Source: Rhizophagus irregularis | Lineage: Eukaryota; Glomeromycota; Glomeromycetes; Glomerales; Glomeraceae | Assembly: GCF_026210795.1 (NCBI RefSeq) | Contig: NC_089432.1 | Location: 5,456,001 to 5,520,000, forward strand | Reading direction: 5' to 3' | DNA: 64,000 bases | In this document: positions 22,070 to 31,074 of the stretch, one piece after another | How positions within the stretch are numbered: position 1 is the first letter of the stretch | Layout of the letters: each line of letters opens with the position of its first letter | The notes under the pieces: model-generated | Databases searched by the model: none | What the model was told of the DNA's origin: nothing | Seen by the model: the letters and a program-made list of their open reading frames with translations, nothing else | Made by a program: the position numbers and the translations under genes

Positions 22070-23225
22070 AACACTTTTTCTCTTTTGTAGGTTCCAGTTC
22101 TAGTATGTTATAAACTTCGAAACTTGTTTTTTAAGAAACTTTTATTAATGTTTCTTTATTTTTTTGTAGGTCCTTTCCAGTTCCTTTTTGGCATTAGACA
22201 TCGGTAAGTTTCGAAGTTATAACTTCGAAACTTTGTTTTTTAATTTGTTTTCAAAGAAACGTTAACTAACGTTTCTTTTTTTTGTGTAGACTCCATGTTT
22301 CGGCTTGGGAACCTTAAACGAAACGGTAAGTTTCGTAACATTTCGTTGCGAAACAATTTATTTATTTATTTATTTATTTATTTTTTAATAAGAAATGTTA
22401 TTTATTCTAACGTTTCTTTTTTTTTGCAGGTTCGTTTTCAACTTGGTAACTTCGGAACGGTAGATTTCGAAAATGGTAAGTTTCGCAACGTTATGTAACG
22501 TTGTGAAACCTTATTTTTTTTTTTTATAAAGAGACGTTATTTCACGTTTCTTATTTTTTTTTGTAGGTACGGCTCGGAGCTTCGAAACAAAATGTTAAGT
22601 TTCGCAAACGTCGTTAAACTTGAATGTTTTTTAATTGTAAGATATTAACGTTTCTTCTTTTTATTGTAGGTTGAAGCATTTCTTTCAGTTTGGGAAATTC
22701 GAATGACGACTTTTGAAACGGTAAGTTTCGCAACATTTTTGTTGCGTTGCGAAACTTAAAAAAATTTTCTTTGAGAAACGTTATACTAAAATTTCTCTCT
22801 CTTTTTTTGTAGGTTCAAGCGGGAAACTTCAAACAGTAAATTTCGAACGGTAGCGAAACTTATTTTTTTCTATTTTTTTTTTTTTATAAGAAACGTTATT
22901 CTTTTCTTTTTTTTTTTGTAGATTCAAGTGAAGAACTTCGAAACAGTGGATTTCAAACGGTAAGTTTCGTTGCGAAACTTATTTTTTTCTATTTTTTTTT
23001 TATAAGAAACGTTATTCTAACGTTTCTCTTTTTTTGTAGGTTCAAGTTGGGAACTTCGAAGTGATAAATCTTAAATGGTAAGTTTCGCGTTGCGAAACTT
23101 TGAATTTTTTTTTTATTATTTTTTTTAAGATCTAACGTTTCTTCTTTTTTTTGTAGGTTCAAGTGTTTCGGCTCAGTGCTTCGAAAATGAACCGGTAAGT
23201 TTCGCAACAAAGATGTAAATTTTTT
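22070..23225 (+). repeat. Array of exon-like cores between palindromic intron-like spacers, block 1
   Basis: Nine consecutive donor-like GTAAGTTTCG-type sites start at 22204, 22326, 22476, 22594, 22723, 22836, 22960, 23078 and 23195, so the period is 113-150 bp. Each unit reads: core of 23-51 nt (often GTTCAAGT..GGAACTTCGAAA), then GTAAGTTTCGCAAC..GTTGCGAAACTT (palindrome), a T-run, AAACGTTA..TAACGTTT (second palindrome), a long T-run and GTAG. Three adjacent cores are exactly 38 nt. Donor, polypyrimidine tract and acceptor are near consensus in almost every unit. No continuous protein frame was found across the joined cores. Block 2 is at 24190-24800. Confidence 0.85.
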
Positions 23226-23256
23226 TTTTATTCTAGCAGATAAGAATAAAAAATTA

Positions 23257-23670
23257 CAGTCAAACCTCGATATAACGAACTCGCGGTTCAAGGGCAAAAG
23301 TTCGTTATATAGTAGAAGTTCGGTATGTAAATTTTTTTTGTGTACCGAACTCCATAAGTTTTACAGTAGCAGTTCGGTATATAAAGTTATCACGTGATTA
23401 AAGAATATTAATTTTGGCCAGAAATTAAGATTTAACAGTATAAATTATGTGAAATTTCAACCACGTGATCAAGTTCGGTATATAAAGAATTTTTTTTATA
23501 TGCTTTATTATAAACGGTAAATCATAAAAGTTCGGTATACGTTATATCGAGTTTATATGAAATTCGGTATATCGAGATTTTTTTAAATAATATGAACCCG
23601 GTTTTTAAAAAAAAGTTCGGTAAGTCAAGAGTTCGTTATATCGTGGGTTCGTTATATCGAGGTCAGACTG
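23257..23670. mobile_element. Tc1/mariner (pogo-like) MITE, 414 bp
   Basis: Ends CAGTCAAACCTCGATATAAC (left) and the inverse of CAGTCTGACCTCGATATAAC (right), about 23 of 26 terminal bases matching, flanked by TA at 23255-23256 and 23671-23672. CAGT ends with a TA duplication and the CTCGATATAACGAAC text are typical of pogo/Tigger-like mariner elements. The interior repeats GTTCGGTATA/GTTCGTTATA in several places. It interrupts the exon-like array. Confidence 0.9.
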
Positions 23671-23844
23671 TACTTCTAATCCACTCTTACCTTTATATTT
23701 CATTTTCATATCCCACTAGTGAATGCTTTTGATAGAGTTTGTCATAACAATATTGCCAGGCTTTTAAATTTGCGGTATATGAGAACTGTGAACTGGATTT
23801 ATAATTTGTAGAATATTTTTTTTTAAAATTATCAATAAAATACC

Positions 23845-24163
23845 TTGCTACGAATTGTGGGAACTGCATATGTGATTTCGAACGTAATGAAGTTGTTACT
23901 CGCGAAGCGATGAGAAGTAGTGATTTACTTAATCAAAGGGGAAAACTAATGGACTTTCGTGCTGTTACTTTTGTCTGGAAACATAAAGCTGTCTTGTAAG
24001 TTTTAATTAACTATCTTAGAAAATCTTTTAAATTTGTTAATTTTGACCTAAAATTTTTTTATATTATAATAGCGACGTTGCACGTCTTGATGGTGAAGTA
24101 CACGTACCCGTTTATAAACGTGTACATAACCCTCCTCCTGAAGCGAATATTTATTTATGTTAG
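23845..24163 (+). CDS. Unknown two-exon gene fragment
   Basis: Exon 1 (about 23845-23995) reads LATNCGNCICDFERNEVV, then DFRAVTFVWKHKAV, and ends at a GTAAGT donor. Intron 23996-24072 ends in ATAATAG. Exon 2 (24073-24163) reads FDVARLDGEVHVPVYKRV and ends in YLC plus TAG. The join keeps the frame. A CxxC pair occurs in exon 1. Upstream, 23720-23820 has a further short open stretch (VCHNNIARLLNLRYMRTVNW) that may be another exon. Not recognised. It lies between the MITE and block 2 of the array and may be the end of a gene into which, or beside which, the array grew. Confidence 0.4.
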
Positions 24164-24189
24164 GGCTAATTCTTTGGTAATTAACTTAA

Positions 24190-24800
24190 TAATCTTAAAA
24201 TAATTCTTTGGTACGAAATACTATATACAATAGATCACATTAAGAAACGTTCTAACGTTTCTTTTTGTAGGTTTCATTGAGCTTCGGGCATTTGGTTTTG
24301 GTAAGTTTCGCAACTTTTCTTTGCGAAGCTTTATAATTTGGTTTTTTATTAATAGAAACGGTTTTAACGTTTCGTTTATTATTTTTTTTGTAGGTATCGA
24401 TTATATAAGCGTTAGGATTTTGAAACAGGTTACGAAACTTACCTTTTTTTTGTTTTTAAATGAAATGTTTACTTACGTTTCTTTTTTTTATAACTTTTTT
24501 GTAGGTTCCAAAGGGTATTGATCAGGGTACTTGAGATTAGAAACGGTAAGTTTCTTTGCGAAAATTACCGTTTCTTTTTTGTTTTTTTTTTAATATAAAC
24601 GTTTATTAATGTTTTATTCTTCTATTTGTAGGTCCCATGATTTTAGGGTTCGGATACTGGAGATGAGTAAGTTTCGCGACTTTCATTTCATTGCGAAGCT
24701 TACGTTTTTAATTTAAAACGTTATTTAACGTTTTTTCCATTTCTTTTTTGTAGGCTTCAGACGTTTGGGCTCGAAACTTTTTTCTTAGTTTGTAAGATTT
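24190..24800 (+). repeat. Exon-like core array, block 2
   Basis: The same unit as at 22070-23225. Donor-like sites start at 24301, about 24430 (GTTACG, weak), 24546 and 24667. Acceptors TTTTTTTGTAGG or TTTTTGTAGG occur about 90 bp after each donor. Cores include TTTCATTGAGCTTCGGGCAT and CCCATGATTTTAGGGTTCGG. The AAACGTT..AACGTTT palindrome precedes each T-run. The unit phase matches block 1, so the blocks were probably continuous before the gene fragment and MITE came to lie between them. Confidence 0.8.
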
Positions 24801-25728
24801 GGGAGTTTCGGAAATGAAAACATCTCTAGAGTAATTAGATTTTAATATAGATTTAAACTATGTATTTATTGTATTTATTAGCACTATATAACAATAAAAT
24901 AATACAACGATATTTAACAATAAAATAATATGGTGTTTAATAATGATATTTGACTATAAGATAATATAACGCTATTTCACTATAAGAATAATTCTCGTTA
25001 TTTAACTATATGGATGATTATCGTTATTTGACTATAGATGATCATTGTTAATTTAACCACATCGACGAGCGCGATTATTATCGATATATATCACGTGATA
25101 TTTTTATCGACATATATCCCCTGAGAAAATTTCCTGATGAAAGCTATCTTGGGGATGATGGCTATTTTCACGTATGTGTGTCATATGATTTATGCTCATT
25201 TATTTTCCCAAAATACTTATTCGGTTTTTCTCCAGGATGAAATAACGAATCAAGAACAAGAACTGATGGGCGAGATTGATCGATCGGTACTTCGATCTAA
25301 AGGAACAACAGTTCGTCAATGTATTGAAAATTCCTGAAGAATTGTTCGAGTGAGTTTGTGTATTTAAGTTAGTGTAGATATTATAAACAGCTAATGTCTA
25401 CGGTAAATCTATTCTATTATTCTAACATTAACAAATTACTTTTGCTATCATTATATATGTATTCCAGGGTTTGCAACCAAATATAAATCTAAGTAATTTT
25501 TAAGAGCACAATTTTTTTTTTAATTTTTTAATTCAGTAATTTTCTTAATCCAATCGAACATTTCTTCATTATCAGGATTAGCATGTTTTTTGTATATTCA
25601 AAAATAATCCCGGAAGGTATTCGCTGTCTTATAATCAATTGTTCCAAATTAATTAGACATTGTTTACATTGTTTCCGCCACAATAAAAATTCATGCATTA
25701 ACTTACATAAATCGGATCAGCTTATTTT
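24801..25728 (+). other. Intergenic DNA with one small uncertain frame
   Basis: Between the array and the first membrane-protein promoter. 25137-25337 is a 66-codon frame. Its second half, after an acceptor-like TCTCCAG, reads DEITNQEQELMGEIDRSVLR, which looks protein-like, and GTGAGT follows at 25350. It may be an exon of a lost gene. 24900-25060 has several ATTTGACTATAAGATAAT-like short direct repeats. Confidence 0.3.
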
Positions 25729-25729
25729 T

Positions 25730-25928
25730 GATAATCACCGCCCCGGACTATTGGTATCCTGATTATGCGGTGAACATCATCTCTGAATTGTGTAACACGG
25801 ATAAGAACAATATGAACTTTTTTTAGAAAATGTTTATAATATATTAAAGCCTCTCAAAAAGCGTATAAAAACTCTGGGCGTCCGATTTACTACGATAAAA
25901 GATTTTGATAATAAGAATTTTTGCAAAG
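25730..25928 (+). promoter_or_regulatory. TATA-type promoter of the first membrane-protein gene
   Basis: TATAAAAA at 25864-25871 is followed by CTCTGGGCGTCCGAT and, 58 bp downstream, by the start codon in the context TTTTTGCAAAGATG. The promoter of the paralogue at 27894-28025 has the same TATAAAAACTCTGGGCGTCC block and start context, plus an upstream shared block (GATAATCAC.GCCCCG.., CTGATTATGC.GTGAACATCAT). Conservation between otherwise diverged flanks marks these as functional elements. Confidence 0.75.
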
Positions 25929-27383
25929 ATGTTACATTTTTTTGATTCGAGCAATAATGAGCTGACACATCAATCATATGATTTAGAAACGCGGGAACTG
26001 GCGAAACACCGTCTACGTTATTTGAAATCAAGTTATAAAAAATATTTTTTTTGTTATAACAATTATTTGAAACGGCATTATCTTATTATTGCTATATGTA
26101 GTATTGTGATTCTTTTTGGGATTATTATTGTATTATTAAAGTTTGATGGGAAGGAAAATCTGTTGTATAGTTTTAAAGTACTTCAATCTTCTTTTGCTTC
26201 TCTCAGTTCTGGAGCCGGTATTATTGCGTATGGGAGTGACATTTTTTTTCCTAAAAAGAAGGCGCGAGCTAATGAATCCAAAGATGAACCCAATGATGGA
26301 CCCAATGATGAACCCAAAGCTGAGGTCATTCGACTTAGCATAGAAAGAAACTTGGGAGAAAAATTAGATAGGACGACTAATAAACTGCGAGATAAAAGGC
26401 ATGATCTGGAAAAAGCGATGTCATGGCTATCCATATGGGCTATATTTGCTTCAATTATTATTCTTCTTCTTGTCGGGATAGATTTTTTTGGGCTACTACC
26501 TGACATTAAATATCTCGACATTGGGCTAGATCTTTTTCTTAGTATCACTGGTGCTTATTGTTTGTTCTGTACTCATACTCTTAAGACCGTCCTCACTAGC
26601 CCAAGAGGGAAGCTTGAAAGCAGCCACCTTATTCTTTTTGTTTTCGTTATTCCTTGTGCTTCCTTGGTAGGTCTTTTAGATGATGATGTTTGGATAGGGT
26701 CTATTATTTTTGGATTTTTTGCTCCCTGTTACTATAAGGGTAAACATTGGGTAAAGGAAGTTTATTTATCGCCAGACGAGAAGGTTGAAATTCAGTATCT
26801 TCTTCATGGTTTAAATCCAGATTTATCCCTTTTGAGGATTAACAAATTTTGTAAAGAGTTTATTCTTGAAAATCCTGCTAACGAATCAAAATCTAAGTTT
26901 GTCGAAAAAGTTAATGAAATCGAATCCAAATCAAAGAAAGAAATTCTTTATAAACATTTCGAACTCGGAAAAGCGCTTGTAGACCATATCTTTTCTGAGG
27001 CTGAGGATAAATCTCCAGAAGAGTCTGTTGATGAGAAGATTGTAGATATTGTGAAAAAGTTTTCACTCAAGTCCTTTTTTTTTCACCCTGACGTAAAAAT
27101 TATTAAACAACATTATATGGAATTCAGTGAATTCCAAAGGGGGCTTACGCTTGCTGAGTTTTTTGATAGGTATCCTCAAATAAGGCATAGGGAATTGATT
27201 TCCAAGGAGATTGACGCTGCTCACAATGCTCTTAAAGTCTATTCCATTTTTAATGACGAAAAAGGCATTGGAAAAGATAAAATCAAACTAACCAAAACGT
27301 TCTCCGACTCCTCTATTGGGAAACTCACCAGAAACGAGATTTTTAATATTATTGAAATGGTTAAGTCAATTTCGACACAATAA
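25929..27383 (+). CDS. Multi-pass membrane protein of unknown family, paralogue 1
   Basis: 484 aa with no intron. I chose ATG 25929 because its context TTTTTGCAAAGATG matches that of the paralogue; an upstream TTG at 25905 is in frame but unlikely. Hydrophobic segments at about residues 51-71, 85-105, 167-187, 197-217, 233-250 and 255-268. An acidic Pro/Asn/Asp repeat (DEPNDGPNDEP) lies in a loop near 119-130. The N-terminus has ELAKHRLR. The C-terminal 200 residues are soluble, helical and charged, ending in a conserved AHNALKVYSIF..SIGKLTRNEIFNII block. The best conserved stretch between paralogues is MSWLSIWAI through GLLPDIKYLD. I do not recognise the family; a sensor or transporter role would be speculation. 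Confidence 0.85.
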   Translation: MLHFFDSSNNELTHQSYDLETRELAKHRLRYLKSSYKKYFFCYNNYLKRHYLIIAICSIVILFGIIIVLLKFDGKENLLYSFKVLQSSFASLSSGAGIIAYGSDIFFPKKKARANESKDEPNDGPNDEPKAEVIRLSIERNLGEKLDRTTNKLRDKRHDLEKAMSWLSIWAIFASIIILLLVGIDFFGLLPDIKYLDIGLDLFLSITGAYCLFCTHTLKTVLTSPRGKLESSHLILFVFVIPCASLVGLLDDDVWIGSIIFGFFAPCYYKGKHWVKEVYLSPDEKVEIQYLLHGLNPDLSLLRINKFCKEFILENPANESKSKFVEKVNEIESKSKKEILYKHFELGKALVDHIFSEAEDKSPEESVDEKIVDIVKKFSLKSFFFHPDVKIIKQHYMEFSEFQRGLTLAEFFDRYPQIRHRELISKEIDAAHNALKVYSIFNDEKGIGKDKIKLTKTFSDSSIGKLTRNEIFNIIEMVKSISTQ

Positions 27384-27893
27384 TTTCTTTGTACTTCTGA
27401 ATTAGCAAAATTCTATTTATTTTATGTATCATAAAAATTTTATTTCTGTTATCATCATATTGAAATTTGTATTAGTTTCTTATTTTAAAAATTTGAATAA
27501 AATACCGTAATGTACATATATTGTTTCTTTAAAATTTATACAAATCAAATATAACCATCTGTTAATCTTAGTAAATCCATCCTAATTTGTCTTTTACAAT
27601 GAACTTAGATTTGTAACAATTACTAAGGATCTTTTTTTTTTTTTACATGAATAATTTATCCTTTAACAGAATTCATTGAGTTATGCGTTAATATGCAAGA
27701 TTGCGCCAAAATAAAAAATGACTATTTACGGAACAATGATAGTTACGAGTTTTCAGTTCCGGAATTATAAAAATGCGTGATAAAATTTCGACCGGAATTA
27801 TCTAAAAAAGGAATGATACACTATTTAATAGGCCTATTTTGGCGTGTCTAATCGGGTGATCAGCTAATTTTTATCACAAAAAAAAAAAATTCT
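27384..27893. other. Spacer between the tandem membrane-protein genes
   Basis: AT-rich 3' flank of paralogue 1 and far upstream region of paralogue 2. No gene seen. A TGATCAGCTAATTTTT block near 27856 resembles the sequence before the first promoter (GATCAGCTTATTTTTG near 25716). Confidence 0.5.
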
Positions 27894-28025
27894 TGATAAT
27901 CACTGCCCCGCACCTGATTATGCAGTGAACATCATAAAAACAAGTTTATATAATATAATATGTTAGCACATATAAAAACTCTGGGCGTCCGATAAAAGAT
28001 TTTTCTGCTAAGGATTTTTGCAAAG
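27894..28025 (+). promoter_or_regulatory. TATA-type promoter of the second membrane-protein gene
   Basis: TATAAAAA at 27971-27978, then CTCTGGGCGTCCGATAAAAGA, then the start context TTTTTGCAAAG before ATG at 28026. The upstream block GATAATCACTGCCCCG..CTGATTATGCAGTGAACATCAT matches the first promoter. Confidence 0.75.
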
Positions 28026-29462
28026 ATGAGTACAGAATTTAGCGAGAATGGAAAGTCTGATTCTTCTGATTCAAGCAAGAATGGGCCGCTAGAAATTGAC
28101 AAGTTGGAAGCGCGGGAACTGGCGAAACACCGTCTACGTCAATTGACAGAGAGTAATGATGAATATCGTTCTCTTTACGACTGTTTTTTGCAATGGCATT
28201 ATCTTATTGTTTCTGTTTGTGGTGTTGTGGCTCTTTTTGGGATTACTATTGCAATTTTGAAGCTTATGGAGAAGGAAATTTTGTTAGACGTATTTAGATT
28301 GTTACAATCTTCTTTTGCTTCTATCATTTCTGGGGGTAGTATTATTGCGCTTGGAAGTAGTTATTTTTTTTTTGATAATGATAAAGATGAATCCAAAAAT
28401 GAACCCAAAGATGAGGTCATTCAACTTTGTATGAAAGGAGATTTGGGAGAAAAACTAGAAACGACAACTATGACATTGCGAGAGAAAAGGAATGATCTGG
28501 AACAAGCGATGTCATGGCAATCTATATGGGCTATACATGCTTCTATTGTTGTTCTTCTTCTTGTTGGGATAGATTATTTTGGGCTACTACCTGACATTAA
28601 ATATCTTGATGTTGGGCTAGATTTTCTTCTTAGTTTGACCGGGATTTATTATTTGTTCTGTGAGTGTATTCTTAAGTCCGTTCTCTCTAACCCAAGAGAG
28701 GAGCTTGAAAACAACCACCTTATTCTTTTTCTTTTTGTCATTCCTTGTGCTCTCTCGGTAGGTCTTCTGGAAAGCGATGAGACTCGGATATGGACGATTA
28801 TTTTTTATTTTTTTAGACCCTATGCCTCTAAGGATAGGAATTGGATAAAGGAGGTTTATTTGTCGCGAGACGAGAAAGTTGAAATTGCGTATCTTCTTCG
28901 TGGTTTAGATCCGGATATATCTCTTTTAAAAGTTAAAAAATTTAATGAAGAGTTAAACGAGAATACACCGCTCCAATACAATAAAAAGTCAGTCGACGAT
29001 AAATCTAAATCTTTTATCGAGTCAGTTAATGATATCGAATTCAATGCAAATCAACAAATTTTTGAAGAATATTACAACCTTGGAGAAGCGCTTGAAAAAT
29101 GCTTAAGAGGCAATGTCTCTCCTGGATATTCTCAAAGACCTGAGTACAAAGAGATTATAGAAAAATTTTCATTTATCAAGTCCGACGTAGAAAAAATTCT
29201 TAACCATTATATTGATTTCTACAACAGCGGAAGTGGACTTACGCTTAAAAAGTTTTTTGCTAAGTATCCTAAACAAAAGCATAAAAATCTGTCTGATGAA
29301 GAGATTTACGTTGCTCACAATGCTCTCAAAGTCTACTGCATTTTCAATAAGATTGACAAAGGTAAAATCGAGAAGTTCAAAAAATTCCCCGCCCACTCTA
29401 TTGGGAAATTCACCAGAAATGAGATTTTTGAAATTATAGTTGAAGTTGAAAAAAAAAAATAA
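28026..29462 (+). CDS. Multi-pass membrane protein of unknown family, paralogue 2
   Basis: 478 aa, intronless tandem paralogue of the gene at 25929, same strand, 642 bp downstream. The hydrophobic segments are in the same order. The conserved blocks ARELAKHRLRQL, MSWQSIWAIHASIV, LLVGIDYFGLLPDIKYLD, HLILFLFVIPCA and AHNALKVYCIF are shared. The N-terminal 25 residues are Ser/Asp-rich and differ from paralogue 1. The acidic loop is shorter (DKDESKNEPKDEV). The C-terminus ends in a run of lysines. Both copies look intact, so both are probably expressed. Function unknown. Confidence 0.85.
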   Translation: MSTEFSENGKSDSSDSSKNGPLEIDKLEARELAKHRLRQLTESNDEYRSLYDCFLQWHYLIVSVCGVVALFGITIAILKLMEKEILLDVFRLLQSSFASIISGGSIIALGSSYFFFDNDKDESKNEPKDEVIQLCMKGDLGEKLETTTMTLREKRNDLEQAMSWQSIWAIHASIVVLLLVGIDYFGLLPDIKYLDVGLDFLLSLTGIYYLFCECILKSVLSNPREELENNHLILFLFVIPCALSVGLLESDETRIWTIIFYFFRPYASKDRNWIKEVYLSRDEKVEIAYLLRGLDPDISLLKVKKFNEELNENTPLQYNKKSVDDKSKSFIESVNDIEFNANQQIFEEYYNLGEALEKCLRGNVSPGYSQRPEYKEIIEKFSFIKSDVEKILNHYIDFYNSGSGLTLKKFFAKYPKQKHKNLSDEEIYVAHNALKVYCIFNKIDKGKIEKFKKFPAHSIGKFTRNEIFEIIVEVEKKK

Positions 29463-30353
29463 CGAGTAAACGTTGAACTTTGAGTGGAGCTTAAAGTAAT
29501 TGCTAAGCTTAACAAAAGAACCTTTTTACAATTAGGTAACTACTACTTCGTCAATTGTCATGCAATTGTCGATCATTTTCTGACTTGTTAATAATAATTT
29601 GATATTGTAACCTCGGAAATTAATATCAAATCTAATAAATCTAATAAATAAAAATCAAGTTTGTAATCTATGTAAGCAGGTTTAAAATTGAAATCCGTAT
29701 ACACTGTAGTAACATTTAAATAGCCCTTTTTATCATAAGGCATAATAAAAGAAGATTTAAAGAATTGAAATTTAATATCAATTCCGTTCGGATGAAGACA
29801 TAAAACTCATGAAATCACAAAAACAACTTAGGATGCAATATTTAAAATCAAATCGCAGATTTATATCGCGGGCTAAAATTTCACATGTATTTTTTTTTGC
29901 ACATTTTCCCCGATGATGCAATAAGAACCGATCACAAATAAAAAAGAGAAAATTAATTTTTATACTAATCGCTTATTTAATATGTCATATAAAATGATAA
30001 GTAAAGTGTATTACATATAACGCGATAGATCATGTCTTCACCTGTTTATCTTAGTTTAGTTTTATGGTTTTTTTTGTGACCTGGCTAGAGAAAGGTCGGT
30101 CACGACGGGTGTGGTATGCATGGGTTACTCGGGAGTTCGTGATGAAAAACCAGGAGTTAGTTGGAGTCAGTAGTTTGTGTTTCTACATCCCTGAGTGATG
30201 CTAGTTTATGTTTTTGTTTTTTATTTTAGTTTAGTTTTGGATGGCCGTCTGGTGTTTTCTCTTAGCGTATTATTATTTATTTAAGATAGACTGGTTAGTT
30301 ATAGGGTTATCGTTGTCCGACGTTACCTCTATGTATTTGTTATATTTTGTTTA
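29463..30353. other. Intergenic DNA
   Basis: No gene. 30030-30300 has higher GC and a T-rich, stop-filled text (GACCTGGCTAGAGAAAGGTC and following) that looks like the 3' tail of a dispersed element, but no boundary could be placed. Confidence 0.4.
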
Positions 30354-30537
30354 CAGCTATTTGCAAAAATAACGGGTCGATTTTCGACTACGCATAGTAA
30401 GCTGCTAGAATTATGTGATATACTGAAAAATGAGTTTGACGGTCCGGGCAGATATTACCATGCATATGACTGCATATGAAAATTTCATATACAGTCGAAA
30501 AATGAATTAGGTGGTCCGTTATTTTCGCAAATAGCTG
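30354..30537. mobile_element. Small TA-flanked MITE, 184 bp
   Basis: Ends CAGCTATTTGCAAAAATAAC and the inverse CAGCTATTTGCGAAAATAAC (one mismatch in 20), flanked by TA at 30352-30353 and 30538-30539. The similarity continues inside (GTCGATTTTCGACT against AGTCGAAAA). TA duplication and CAG ends suggest a mariner-type MITE. No coding sequence. Confidence 0.85.
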
Positions 30538-30539
30538 TA

Positions 30540-31074
30540 AACACATAATAAAATAAATGCGCTGCTAATAACTACAAAAAAAAAAATGTCTTCATCTGTG
30601 GCAAATGTTCACAGTTCACGCCTATCATATGATCAGCCGGTAGTCTTACAGCTGATTTCATATAATATACGGGACACCTAATAGTTACTGAGGTACATTT
30701 GGTAAAACCCGGTAAAGTTCAGAATACAGTAAGGTAAAACCATCAATCACTGCGCATGTATTTTTTTTTTTAATTAAATAGTAACGCATTTTATTAATTA
30801 TTTAAATTTAATACAAATTACATAATTAATTATTAAAACACCTAGATCTTATCGAAAATAAATTTCTCAAAACCCTATGACTAAGTATTCTAAGATCAAA
30901 TATCTAATATTAACTATCATAAAAATTGACTATTTAAAGTAATTATGTACGTAAAAATTTAAAATTAAAATTTATAACTTTTGATCGTTAAATCTCATCT
31001 GTAATTTACTCCTATTAACCTATTTAACGTTACTAAATTAATATTTTTGTTAAATTTATTTTTTTCTATTTTTT
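30540..31074. other. AT-rich intergenic DNA
   Basis: No gene or repeat boundary seen. It forms the 3' flank of the minus-strand LINE-like relic. Confidence 0.5.

Noticed and set aside
22204-23225. CRISPR-like array
   Set aside because: Regularly spaced repeats, but the conserved part is about 90 bp with splice-like ends, and the host is plainly eukaryotic.
26183-26548. Minus-strand frame of 121 codons
   Set aside because: Shadow of the membrane-protein gene at 25929-27383.
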